Positions 30,578 to 39,968 are shown, counted from the first letter of the stretch. The stretch: 64,000 nucleotides of DNA from Rhodoplanes serenus (GCA_945897515.1 CAMDFO010000005.1:40912-104911); one strand, 5' to 3'. Program-made: numbers and translations. Notes: generated by a model from the sequence alone, not told the origin.

Positions 30578-31555
30578 ATGAACCGCATCCGCACCACGCT
30601 CGTAGCTCTGGTCACGGCGGCAGCGTCGTTCCTCGCCACCGCCGCCATCGCACAGGAGTGGCCGAACCGGCCGGTTCGCATCGTCAACCCGTTCCCGGGC
30701 GTCGGCGCGTCGGACACGCTGGGGCGCATCCTCGCCGATCATTTCACCACGGTGTTCAAACAGTCGTTCTACGTCGAGACCCGCGCCGGCGCCGGCGGCA
30801 CGATCGCCGCAAAGTCGGTCGTCGACTCGCCGCCGGACGGATACAACCTCATCGTCACCACGATCTCGCTGCTGACGCTGCATCCGACGGTCAATCCGAA
30901 ACTCGGCTACAATCCGCAGCGCGATCTCACCAACATCGCCTACGTCGCCGGCACGCCGATCGTGTTCTGCGTCAATCCGTCGATCGGCGTGAAGACGCTG
31001 GACGACTTCCTGGCCTATGCAAAAAAGAGCGCCAAGCCGCTGACCTATTCGTCCTCCGGGGTCGGCACCATGGGCCACCTGGTGGCCGAGTTCTTCGGTC
31101 CGAAGGTCGGGCTCAAGTTCGAGCACGTGCCCTACAAGGGCGCGGCGCAGGGCCTGACCGATCTGGCCGGCGGCCACATCGCGTTCTCGGCGCAAACCGT
31201 GTCGTCGTCGGCCGGGCTGATTCAAAGCGGCGCGCTCAAGGCCGTCGTCACAACCTCGCCGGCGCGGCTGCCGGACTATCCGGACCTTCCGACATTCAAG
31301 GAGTCCGGCCATCCCGACATGTCGAGCACCACCTGGTTCTCGCTGTCAGGGCCTGCCGGAATGCCCGCCGACCTGGTGCAGAAGATCCATCGCGAGGCGG
31401 CGCGCGCGATGGCGCAGCCGCAGGTGCAGCAGATGCTGCGAGTCCAGGGTTTCGTCACCGAGACCATGAGCCACGACGAATTCAAGGCGTTCGTGGCGCG
31501 CGAAACCGCGCGCTGGAAGCCGGTGATCGAAGCGGCCGGGCTGGTGACGCCGTAG
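30578..31555 (+). CDS. Bug/TctC-family substrate-binding protein
   Basis: QEWPNRPVRIVNPFPGVGASDTLGRILADHF; PYKGAAQGLTDLAGGHIAFSAQTV. Confidence 0.87.
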   Translation: MNRIRTTLVALVTAAASFLATAAIAQEWPNRPVRIVNPFPGVGASDTLGRILADHFTTVFKQSFYVETRAGAGGTIAAKSVVDSPPDGYNLIVTTISLLTLHPTVNPKLGYNPQRDLTNIAYVAGTPIVFCVNPSIGVKTLDDFLAYAKKSAKPLTYSSSGVGTMGHLVAEFFGPKVGLKFEHVPYKGAAQGLTDLAGGHIAFSAQTVSSSAGLIQSGALKAVVTTSPARLPDYPDLPTFKESGHPDMSSTTWFSLSGPAGMPADLVQKIHREAARAMAQPQVQQMLRVQGFVTETMSHDEFKAFVARETARWKPVIEAAGLVTP

Positions 31556-31588
31556 GATTACGACGCCCGGAATAACGGCGAGAGTGCG

Positions 31589-31813
31589 CTAGGTCTTCCT
31601 GATCCGAAACGTCAGCACGCGGCCCTTCTTGTCGCTGCTTTCCAGCTTGTCGCCGGTCTCGCGCAACAGGTTCGGGATATCGAGCGTCGTGAGCGGATCG
31701 GTGCACTCGATCGTGAGCACGTCGCCCGCCGCCATGCGCGACAGCAGCTTCTTGGTCTTGAGCGCCGGCAGTGGGCATTTCAGCCCACGCATGCTGACCG
31801 TCGATTCCGCCAC
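31589..31813 (-). CDS. TusA-family sulfurtransferase (GTG start; alternative ATG at 31882)
   Basis: SMRGLKCPLPALKTKKLLSRMAAGDVLTIECTDPLTTLDIPNLLRETGD; TusA CPxP motif. Confidence 0.8.
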   Translation of the reverse strand: MAESTVSMRGLKCPLPALKTKKLLSRMAAGDVLTIECTDPLTTLDIPNLLRETGDKLESSDKKGRVLTFRIRKT

Positions 31814-31882
31814 GGCAGGTGCCTTTTCCGTTGAATCGGGCGTGACTGGACAACCCCCCGCGGGTCGCGTCAAGTTCCTCAT

Positions 31883-32989
31883 ATGGTTGCAGATTCCGAC
31901 ACCCAAAGAATTGCCCGGCTGACCCCGCTCGCCGATGTGCTGAACAGCTTTCAGATCTCGGTCGAACAGGTCGCGCCGCGCGACGAGGCTTTGGCCGCGG
32001 CGCTCGGCAAGACCCTCGCCGCCGATGTCACTGCCGGCGTCCGGCCGCATGTCGCGCTGGCGCTGCGCGACGGCTTCGCCGTGCGTTCGGAGACGACGCT
32101 CGACGCCAGCTCTTATGCGCCGGCTCCGCTGACGCCCATCCCGCCACGGGTCGCGCTGGGCGATCTGCTGCCAACGGACGCGGACGCGGTGGCGGCGCTC
32201 GACGCGGTCACGATCCGGGATGGACGCGCCGAAATATCGGCAGCGGTCGCGCCGGGCGAAGGCGTGCTGACGCCGGGCGCCGACGCCCCGGCGGGCGCGC
32301 TACGGCTCGCGGGCGCGCGGCTGCGGCGCATCGATGTGGCGTTGTTGCAGGCGCACGGCGTCGAGCGTGTCATGATCCGCGAGCCGCGGCTGCGCGTGGT
32401 GCGCGCCGGAGCGGGCGGCTTCATCGGCGCGGCCGCCGGACTGGTGGCAAGCGCCATCGACGCCGAAGGCGGCATCGCGGTCGGCGACGGCGCTTCGCTC
32501 GAAGCGGCATTGCAGAGCGAGGATACCGACGCCGTGATCTGCGTCGGCGGCACCGGCGAAGGCCATGCCGACAACAGCATCAAGACGCTGGCCCGCCTCG
32601 GCCGCGTCGCGTTCCACGGCATCGGGATCGCGCCGGGCGAAACCACCGCGTTCGGATTCGCAGGCCACCGGCCGGTGCTGTTGCTGCCGGGCCGGTTCGA
32701 CTCGGCGCTCGCAGGTTGGCTGACCGTCGGTCGCCGTCTGCTGGCGCGGCTGTGCTTCCGGCTGATCGAGGAGCAGCCGTATTCCGCCGAGCTGATGCGC
32801 AAGGTCGCTTCGCCCCTGGGGCTGGCCGAAGTCGTGCCGGTGCGGCGGCGCTTTGCGCAGATCGAGCCGCTGGCCGGGAACTATCTGTCGACCCAGATGC
32901 TGGCGCGGTCGGACGGCTGGATCCTCGTTCCAGCCGACAGCGAGGGCTATCCCGCGGGCGCGAAAGTTCCGGTAAGACCGTGGCCATGA
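31883..32989 (+). CDS. MoeA-like molybdopterin-binding protein, divergent
   Basis: MoeA-like layout with degenerate motifs (ALRDGFAV, PTDADAVAAL, VGGTGEG, LPGRFDSAL). Confidence 0.7.
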   Translation: MVADSDTQRIARLTPLADVLNSFQISVEQVAPRDEALAAALGKTLAADVTAGVRPHVALALRDGFAVRSETTLDASSYAPAPLTPIPPRVALGDLLPTDADAVAALDAVTIRDGRAEISAAVAPGEGVLTPGADAPAGALRLAGARLRRIDVALLQAHGVERVMIREPRLRVVRAGAGGFIGAAAGLVASAIDAEGGIAVGDGASLEAALQSEDTDAVICVGGTGEGHADNSIKTLARLGRVAFHGIGIAPGETTAFGFAGHRPVLLLPGRFDSALAGWLTVGRRLLARLCFRLIEEQPYSAELMRKVASPLGLAEVVPVRRRFAQIEPLAGNYLSTQMLARSDGWILVPADSEGYPAGAKVPVRPWP

Positions 32990-34968
32990 GCGGGGAGACC
33001 AGCCAACCGGAAACGCGCGACGACCTGCTCGCGGCGGTGCGGGCCGCCGCGCGCCAGGAACAGTTCCTCGAAGTGGTCTCCGCCGAGGAGGCGCGGCGGC
33101 GCTTCGAGCAGAGTCTCGATCTGTCGCCACTGCCCGGAGAAAAAATCGCGCTGGCGGCGGCGCTCGGCCGCATGCTGTCGCGCGACGTGATTGCGCCGAT
33201 CGACGTGCCGCCGTTCGACCGCGCCAACGTCGACGGCTTCGCGTTGCGCGCCGCCGACACCGCGCAGGCGAGCGACGCCTCGCCAAAGCAGTTCCAGCTC
33301 AACACCGAGGTGATCGCCTGCGGCCACGCGCCGACCATCGAAGTCGCGCCCGGCACCGCCACGACAATCGCCACCGGCGGCGTGGTGCCGCGCGGCGCCG
33401 ACGCCGTGGTGATGATCGAGCACACCGAGCTGATCGAGCGCGTGCCGGCCATCGAATTGCGCCGCGGCGTGACGCCCGGACAGTTCATCTCCTATGCCGG
33501 CTCCGACATGGCGCGCGGCGAGACTCTGATGCGGCGCGGCCAGAAGATCGGCTCACGCGAAATCGGCATGCTGGCGGCCTGCGGTCTCGCCGACATCGAG
33601 GTGGTGCGGCGGCCGCGCGTCGCGGTGCTGTCGACCGGCGACGAGCTGGTGCGTCTCGGCGCGCCGCTGAAGCCCGCCGGCGTGTACGATTCCAATGGCG
33701 CTATCATCGGAGCCGCGGTGACCGAAGCCGGCGGTGAGCCGGTGATGTTCGGCGCATTTCCCGACGACGAGGCGGCGCTGGAGCAGGCGGTGCGTGGGGC
33801 GCTCACCGATTGCGACATGGTCGTTCTGTCCGGCGGCACCTCGAAGGGCGCGGGCGATCTCTCGCACCGCATCGTGTCGAAGCTCGGCAAGCCGGGCATT
33901 CTCGTGCACGGCGTGGCGCTGAAACCCGGCAAGCCGCTGTGTCTGGCGGTGGCCGACGGCAAGGCCATTGCGGTGCTGCCGGGATTTCCGACCTCGGCGA
34001 TCTTCACGTTCCACGCTTTCGTCGCGCCGGTCATTCGCGCCCGCGCCGGTTTGCCGCCGGAGGCGGCGGAAACCGTGCAGGCTCGCGTGCCGGTACGGAT
34101 TGCCTCCGAGATGGGCCGCAAGGAATTCGTGCTGGTGTCGCTGATCGCAGGGGGCGACGGCGCGATTGCGTTTCCCTCCGCCAAGGGCTCGGGCGCGGTG
34201 ACGAGCTTCTCGCAGGCCGACGGCTTCATCGAGATCGACGCCCTGGCGTCGGCGCTCGATGCCGACACGGCGGCGCAGGTCACACTGATCGGCAGCGCCG
34301 CGCAGGCACCCGACCTTGTCATCACCGGCAGCCACGACGTTGCGCTCGACGTGGTGGTCGGCGCGCTCGCCGAGAAGGGAATGAGCGCGCGCACCATCGC
34401 GGTCGGCAGCCAGGGCGGCGTGGCGGCCGCGCGGCGCGGCGAATGCGATCTCGCGCCGGTGCATCTGGTCGACGACAGCGGCGTCTACAACAAGCACCTG
34501 CTCGCGCCCGGACTGTCGCTGATCAAGGGCTGGCGGCGGATGCAGGGCGTGGTGTACCGGCCGGGCGATCCGCGCTTCGAAGGCAAGCCCGCGCAGGCCG
34601 CGATGAAGACCGCGCTCGACGATCCGAAATGTCTGATGGTCAACCGCAACGCCGGCGCCGGCACCCGCGTGCTGATCGACAAGCTGCTCGGCGGCGTGCG
34701 TCCGCCGGGCTACGCCAACCAGCCGCGCTCGCACAACGCTGTCGCCGCCGCGGTGGCGCAATCGCGCGCCGACTGGGGCGTGGCGATCGAGCCGGTGGCC
34801 AAGCTCTACGGGCTCGGCTTCCTGCCGCTGTCGCCGGAGGATTACGATTTTCTGCTGGTGGAAAGCCGGCGCGACCGCCCCGCCGTGCAGGCATTTCTCG
34901 CGGCGCTCCGCGACGAGCGAACCCGCGAACGCATCCGCGCGTTGGGGATGCAGCCGGCCGATGATTAA
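32986..34968 (+). CDS. Molybdopterin biosynthesis protein MoeA fused to a C-terminal PBP-like (periplasmic-binding) domain
   Basis: MoeA motifs PPFDRANVDGFALRA, PRGADAVVMIEHTE, LSTGDELV, LSGGTSKGAGD; C-terminal ITGSHDVALDVVVGAL...NRNAGAGTRVLIDKLLGG...SRADWGVAIEPVAKLYGLGFLPL. ATGA overlap with the previous gene. Confidence 0.88.
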   Translation: MSGETSQPETRDDLLAAVRAAARQEQFLEVVSAEEARRRFEQSLDLSPLPGEKIALAAALGRMLSRDVIAPIDVPPFDRANVDGFALRAADTAQASDASPKQFQLNTEVIACGHAPTIEVAPGTATTIATGGVVPRGADAVVMIEHTELIERVPAIELRRGVTPGQFISYAGSDMARGETLMRRGQKIGSREIGMLAACGLADIEVVRRPRVAVLSTGDELVRLGAPLKPAGVYDSNGAIIGAAVTEAGGEPVMFGAFPDDEAALEQAVRGALTDCDMVVLSGGTSKGAGDLSHRIVSKLGKPGILVHGVALKPGKPLCLAVADGKAIAVLPGFPTSAIFTFHAFVAPVIRARAGLPPEAAETVQARVPVRIASEMGRKEFVLVSLIAGGDGAIAFPSAKGSGAVTSFSQADGFIEIDALASALDADTAAQVTLIGSAAQAPDLVITGSHDVALDVVVGALAEKGMSARTIAVGSQGGVAAARRGECDLAPVHLVDDSGVYNKHLLAPGLSLIKGWRRMQGVVYRPGDPRFEGKPAQAAMKTALDDPKCLMVNRNAGAGTRVLIDKLLGGVRPPGYANQPRSHNAVAAAVAQSRADWGVAIEPVAKLYGLGFLPLSPEDYDFLLVESRRDRPAVQAFLAALRDERTRERIRALGMQPADD

Positions 34969-36409
34969 CAGTCTAGCTCTTTCGGAAATGCCGCCACCGT
35001 CGCCTCGCAATCGGTGTGCCCCCTCTCCCGCTTGCGGGGGAGGGTTGGGGTGGGGGCCGCTGCGGCGGCACCGCTTGCGGCGCACCCCCTCCCTGTCCCT
35101 CCCCCGCAAGCGGGAGAGGGGACGTTGGGTCAACAACCTTTTTCTTCTTCTGGCATTCACGCTCGTTTCATCGACCCTCCCCGCCCACGCCCAACTGCGC
35201 GGACACGGCGGGCCGGTGCGTGCGCTCGCGATCTCGCCTGACGGGGCGACTGCGCTGTCCGGCAGCTTCGACACCTCGGCGATCCGCTGGTCGCTCACGC
35301 GCAACGCCGCCGAGCAGGTGTTGCGTTTCCACGAAAGCGCGGTGAACGCCGTCGCCATCCTGCCGGACGGCCGCTTCGCCACCGGCGGTGAGGACGGCAA
35401 GATCGCAATCTGGCGGCCCGGCTTGCCCGAGCCGATCCAGACCTTCACCGGCCACACCGCGCCGATCGTCGCGCTCGCGGTGTCGCCTGACGGCAAGCGC
35501 ATCGCGTCGGCGTCATGGGACCGCACGGTGCGGGTCTGGCCGTTGGATGGCGGCGCGCCGCAAGTGCTCGAAGGCCACCAGCAGAACGTCAACGGCGTCG
35601 CCTTCACGCCCGACGGAAAATCCGTGGTGAGCGTCAGCCACGACCCGCAGGTCCGCATCTGGCCGCTCGACGGCGGCCAGACCACAATCATCCCCCTGCT
35701 CTCGCCGCTCAATTCCGTGGGCGTTGCGCGCGACGGCGAGATCGTCGCCGGCGGCGGCGACGGCAAGCTGTATTTCTTCTCGGCCCAAGGCGAGCCGCGC
35801 GGCGAGATCGCCGCGGCCGAAACGCCGGTCATCTCGGTCGCACTGTCGCCCGACGGCAAGCTGATCGCCGCGGCCGGCATCCGCGGCTCGGTCGCGATCA
35901 TCGACCGCGCCGAACGCACGCTAACCCGCACCCTGGTCGGTCCGGGATTGCCGGTGTGGTCGGCCGCTTTCTTTCCGGACAACCGCACGCTGCTCACCGG
36001 CGGCACCGACCGCATGGTGCGCCGCTGGGACGCCGTTACCGGCGATCACATCGGCGCCGTCGCTATGGCCGGCAGCGACGATCCGCTCGCGGCCTACGCC
36101 GGCGACCGCGGCGCCGAGGTCTATCGCGGGTGCGTGGCGTGCCACACGCTCACGCCCGACGAGGGCAACCGCGCGGGACCGACGCTGCACGGCATCTTCG
36201 GCCGCAGGATCGCATCGCTGCCCGGCTACAATTTCTCCGAGCCGCTCAAGAAAATGAGCATCGTGTGGACGCCGGAGACCGTGGCGAAGCTGTTCGAGGT
36301 CGGCCCGATGGCCTACACGCCCGGCACCAAGATGCCGGAGCAGACCATCGGCAATGCGGAGGACCGGCAGGCCCTGGTGGAGTTTTTGAAGAAGGCGACG
36401 GGGAAGTAG
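34961..36409 (+). CDS. WD40-repeat beta-propeller protein with C-terminal cytochrome c domain; start uncertain because a palindromic repeat overlaps the 5' end
   Basis: Repeated ALSPDGK.../TGHTAPIVALAVSPDGKRIASASWDRTVRVWPL; CVACH haem motif; GTKMPEQ axial Met. Confidence 0.82.
   Translation: MINSLALSEMPPPSPRNRCAPSPACGGGLGWGPLRRHRLRRTPSLSLPRKRERGRWVNNLFLLLAFTLVSSTLPAHAQLRGHGGPVRALAISPDGATALSGSFDTSAIRWSLTRNAAEQVLRFHESAVNAVAILPDGRFATGGEDGKIAIWRPGLPEPIQTFTGHTAPIVALAVSPDGKRIASASWDRTVRVWPLDGGAPQVLEGHQQNVNGVAFTPDGKSVVSVSHDPQVRIWPLDGGQTTIIPLLSPLNSVGVARDGEIVAGGGDGKLYFFSAQGEPRGEIAAAETPVISVALSPDGKLIAAAGIRGSVAIIDRAERTLTRTLVGPGLPVWSAAFFPDNRTLLTGGTDRMVRRWDAVTGDHIGAVAMAGSDDPLAAYAGDRGAEVYRGCVACHTLTPDEGNRAGPTLHGIFGRRIASLPGYNFSEPLKKMSIVWTPETVAKLFEVGPMAYTPGTKMPEQTIGNAEDRQALVEFLKKATGK
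35020..35121. repeat. Palindromic element (ccctctcccgcttgcgggggaggg...ccctcccccgcaagcgggagaggg)
   Basis: Near-perfect outer inverted repeat; half-copy at 20308-20338. Confidence 0.75.
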
Positions 36410-36426
36410 GGCACGCGACCTACTCC

Positions 36427-36506
36427 GTCATGCCCGGCCTCGTGCCGGGCATCCACGCCTTCTCGGCGTCCACGACGTGGATGGCCGGGTCAAGCCCGGC
36501 CATGAC
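36427..36506. repeat. Composite palindromic element
   Basis: gtcatgcccggcctcgtgccgggcatccacg...gtggatggccgggtcaagcccggccatgac. Confidence 0.75.
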
Positions 36507-36524
36507 AATGGATAAAGCCGTACT

Positions 36525-38552
36525 TCAGCTCTTCCCCTCGTGCTCCCGCTTCAGCCTTTCGCGCTCGCGGAAATAATCCTCGCTGGTGCGCGGATTGGGG
36601 CGCGGCGCGCCGTAGGGATCGAAGTCGGTCGCGGTCATCGCCGCCACGCGGCAATCGTCGCACATCTTGATGACGCTCAGCCGCTGCGCCGAGCCCTTGA
36701 ACATCCAGTGCTTGCCTTCGAGCTTGGCGGCGACGCGCTCGATCGTGCTTTTGACCCCGAACGGCTTGCCGCACTCGATGCAGGCGAACGGCTCTTCCTG
36801 TTTGATGACGCGTGCGGAGGCCGTCGCTGCCCGGAAATCGAGCTGCGGGCGCAGGCTGATGACCTTCTCCGGGCAGGTCGCGGCGCACAGCCCGCATTGC
36901 ACGCAGGCGTCCTCGGCGAAACGCAACGTCGGCTTTTCCGGATCGTCCAGCAGCGCGCCGGTCGGGCAGGCCGAGACGCACGACAGGCACAGCGTGCAGC
37001 CCTCGACGTTGACATCGAGCGTGCCGAACGGCGCGCCGACGGGCAGCGCAACCACGTCGACTGGCGCGGGCGCGGCGCGGTGCAGTTCGCGCAGCGACAG
37101 CCGCAGCACATCGCGCTTGCCGCCGACCGCCGAGAAGCTCGCCGGGCGCGGCGCGGCATCCTGCGGCGCGATGGCGCGCAGCACCGAACCGAGCGCATCC
37201 GGGTCGTCGGTCTCGATGGTGGCGACTCGGCCGGCGCCGAATCCGAGGCCCGACAGGATCGGCTCCGCCAGCGCGATGGTTTTGCGCAGGCCTTCGACGT
37301 CGTGCTTCGGCTTGCCGCGCAGCAGGAAGCGCAGGCCGCTCGCACCATAAGCAAAGGCCGCGGCGACGACCTCCAGGCCGATCTGCGTCACCTCGTTGAC
37401 CGCGAGCGGCAGCGCGTTCGCCGGCAGTCCCTCGCCGTGACGCGCCAGCGCGTGGATCAAATCGGCACCGTGGCTCTCGTCATGCAGCAGCACGATGGGG
37501 TGCGCACCGCCGGCTTCGCGATAGGTCGTGAGCAGCGTGCGCAGCTTGCGCATCAGCGCGTCGGCCGGCGGCAGCGCGTAGGCGGCGGCGCCGGTCGGAC
37601 AGGCCGCGGCGCATTGCCCGCAACCGGCGCATATCTGCGGATCGATCGCGACGTGGTTGCCGGCGGGCACGATCGCGCCGGTCGGGCAGAGATCGAGGCA
37701 GCGGCGGCAGCCGACGATCTGCGAGCGCGAATGCGCGCACAGATCCTCCGTGAAGGTGATGTAGCGCGGCTTATCGAAAGTGCCGACCATGTCGCGGGCT
37801 TTCAGCACCGCGCGCAGCACCGCAGCCGGGTCGCCCGGATCGGCGCGCAGATAGCCGTCGCGCAGATCGGCGGCGGGAAACAGCGCAGGCGCGCCCGAGA
37901 GATCGATCACCAGGTCGCAGCGCGACACCGCGCCGTTGCGCGATGCTGCGAACGTCAGCGCGCCGCGCGAGGACGGCAGCGGCGCGGCGTAATCGTCGAC
38001 CACGAGTTCGAACGCGCCGAGATAGCCCTTGGCCGATTTGATCGTGCCCTTCACCACCGGGAAATCGGTGACGCGCGGCGGCGTGAGGCCATCCGGCCGC
38101 GCGATCAGCACCGTGACGTCGAGATGATCCTTGAGCAGCACTGCCGCTTCGATCGCGCGCTCGTCGCGGCCGTAGATCAAAGCGACGCCCTCGCTCGAAA
38201 GGCTGACGAACGGAATCTTGGGCAGCGGCTCGGCGGCGGCCGCCAGCAGCGCCGCCATCTTCGGCCCGGCGGCCTTGGCGTCGGATGACCACCCGGCGGT
38301 CTCGCGGATGTTGGCGAACGCGACGGCGGCGCCCTCGCCCGCCACCTCGCCGAACAGCGGAGCCTCCTGGGTGCAGCCGACCGTGATCGGCCCTCCCCCG
38401 CTGGCCAGCGAGCGGAACCGCTCGATCTCAGCCCGGCAGAGATGACGTGCGGTCAAGACATCCGCGCCGGGACACCCGCGCCGGATGGCGTCGGCGTCGA
38501 GCGGCATGGTGTCTTCGCAGGAACACACCAGTATGGTGCGCTTTTCGGCCAT
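36525..38552 (-). CDS. Multi-[4Fe-4S] cluster binding protein, formate dehydrogenase-associated
   Basis: GCRRCLDLCPTGA, CAGCGQCAAACPTGA, CTLCLSCVSACPTGA, CVQCGLCAATCPE; plus CIECGK and CDDC. Confidence 0.85.
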   Translation of the reverse strand: MAEKRTILVCSCEDTMPLDADAIRRGCPGADVLTARHLCRAEIERFRSLASGGGPITVGCTQEAPLFGEVAGEGAAVAFANIRETAGWSSDAKAAGPKMAALLAAAAEPLPKIPFVSLSSEGVALIYGRDERAIEAAVLLKDHLDVTVLIARPDGLTPPRVTDFPVVKGTIKSAKGYLGAFELVVDDYAAPLPSSRGALTFAASRNGAVSRCDLVIDLSGAPALFPAADLRDGYLRADPGDPAAVLRAVLKARDMVGTFDKPRYITFTEDLCAHSRSQIVGCRRCLDLCPTGAIVPAGNHVAIDPQICAGCGQCAAACPTGAAAYALPPADALMRKLRTLLTTYREAGGAHPIVLLHDESHGADLIHALARHGEGLPANALPLAVNEVTQIGLEVVAAAFAYGASGLRFLLRGKPKHDVEGLRKTIALAEPILSGLGFGAGRVATIETDDPDALGSVLRAIAPQDAAPRPASFSAVGGKRDVLRLSLRELHRAAPAPVDVVALPVGAPFGTLDVNVEGCTLCLSCVSACPTGALLDDPEKPTLRFAEDACVQCGLCAATCPEKVISLRPQLDFRAATASARVIKQEEPFACIECGKPFGVKSTIERVAAKLEGKHWMFKGSAQRLSVIKMCDDCRVAAMTATDFDPYGAPRPNPRTSEDYFRERERLKREHEGKS

Positions 38553-38629
38553 ATAGTCCCCGGCTATGCGCACTAGGCGTCCTGTAGGTTATAATTAGCA
38601 TAAACAAAAAGTGCCAATCGGAACCCCGA
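38553..38629. promoter_or_regulatory. Divergent intergenic region upstream of the FDH accessory operon
   Basis: 77-bp AT-richer spacer between divergent genes; ggttataattagc contains a TATAAT-like hexamer. Confidence 0.35.
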
Positions 38630-39382
38630 ATGCCGACGCCAACCCGCCTCAACACGCCGTATGGGCCTGCGCTCGACCTACCGCCGGGCTTCAATCTGGT
38701 GATGCTGCGCGAGGTCGGCGACGCCTTCGCCCACGCCAAAGCGAATGCGGCGGAACTCGGCGCCGGCACGCTGGTGTTCGTCGGCCGCTTCGATCTCGCC
38801 GAATTCGCGGTGGTGCTGGAGCCGGACGAGCCGCTCGCCACCGCACGGCGCGCGTTCTATGCCGGGATGGCCGCGCTGGCCGACGCGCTCGCGATCCATG
38901 CGCCACCGGAAAAGCCGATCGAATTCGAATGGCCGGACACGATCCGGGTCGACAACGGGCTGGTCGGCGGCGGCCGGTTCGCCTGGGCGGACGGACCGGA
39001 AAACGAGCCGCCGCAGTGGATGGTGTTCAGCGCCGCTATCCGCACCGTGTCGATGGTGGACGGCGATCCCGGCCTGTACCCCTTGAGCGCCGCGCTGGAG
39101 GAGGAAGGCTTCGACGGACTCGGCGCCGGCCGGCTGGTCGAGAGCTTCGCGCGCCATCTGATGGTGCTGGTCGACGCCTGGCAGGAGAAGGGCTTCGGCG
39201 CGGTGGCGAAGGATTACCTGTCGCGGCTGCCGCCGGAAAAAGGCGTCAGCCGCAACATCGACGATAACGGCGATCTGCTGGTAAGGCGCATCGGCAAGGC
39301 CGAGGTCGAGCGGCGCAAGCTGCTGCCGCTGCTGCTCGGCACGCCGTCGTGGCTCGATCCGAAAACCGGAGGGCCGAAGTGA
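38630..39382 (+). CDS. Biotin/lipoate-protein ligase family-like protein (FDH-locus)
   Basis: LDLPPGFNLVMLREVGDAFAHAKANAAELGAGTLVFVGR...EFEWPDTIRVDNGLVGGGRFAW. Confidence 0.7.
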   Translation: MPTPTRLNTPYGPALDLPPGFNLVMLREVGDAFAHAKANAAELGAGTLVFVGRFDLAEFAVVLEPDEPLATARRAFYAGMAALADALAIHAPPEKPIEFEWPDTIRVDNGLVGGGRFAWADGPENEPPQWMVFSAAIRTVSMVDGDPGLYPLSAALEEEGFDGLGAGRLVESFARHLMVLVDAWQEKGFGAVAKDYLSRLPPEKGVSRNIDDNGDLLVRRIGKAEVERRKLLPLLLGTPSWLDPKTGGPK

Positions 39383-39909
39383 AGCTGCTTCGGACCATCC
39401 GGCTCGATCCGTCCGATACATTCATCTTCGATGCGGCGGCCGAACCCAGCGAATGGGCGGTATCCGGCTCGTTCGTGTTCTGGAACGACGATCCGGCAAC
39501 GCTCGAAGGCAAGGCGCGCGCGGCGTTCCGCGGCGGCTTCCTCGGCGTGCAGTCGCTTGGCTGGTCGACGCTGGTGCAGATCGTTGAGGCGAGCGACGAC
39601 AACCGGCTCGCGGCGATCGACATGCTGGCGAAGCAACTGATGGAAAAATTCGGCGCGCCGAGCATCGAGGATGCGGTGGCGGCCGCCGAGGAAGAGTTCG
39701 CTTTCGCATCGTCGCTGTGCGTTCACCCCACCGACACGCTGATCGCGGTGCATCGCACCCACGAGAACGGCGAAATCCGCGAGGCGTTCCGCTCGCTGCG
39801 CGCCAAGGACGGACCGAAACCGCTGCGCGCATTCGCTTTCCTCGAAGTCGAGGGCGAGGAGCCGGAGGAACGGGTCGACCTCACGACGCTGGGGAAGAAG
39901 GATCGGTGA
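39379..39909 (+). CDS. DUF6505-type protein (GTG start, 4-bp overlap with upstream gene)
   Basis: MKLLRTIRLDPSDTFIFDAAAEPSEWAVSGSFVFWNDDPATLEGKARAAFRGGFLG; position in the conserved FDH cluster. Confidence 0.65.
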   Translation: MKLLRTIRLDPSDTFIFDAAAEPSEWAVSGSFVFWNDDPATLEGKARAAFRGGFLGVQSLGWSTLVQIVEASDDNRLAAIDMLAKQLMEKFGAPSIEDAVAAAEEEFAFASSLCVHPTDTLIAVHRTHENGEIREAFRSLRAKDGPKPLRAFAFLEVEGEEPEERVDLTTLGKKDR

Positions 39910-39968
39910 CGGCGCGCCGTGGTATCATGCACGGCAGGTCACGCATCGCGACAACAGACGGTAACGAC

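Noticed and set aside
33553-36015. 820-aa antisense ORF
   Set aside because: Runs across two well-supported plus-strand genes and a palindromic repeat.
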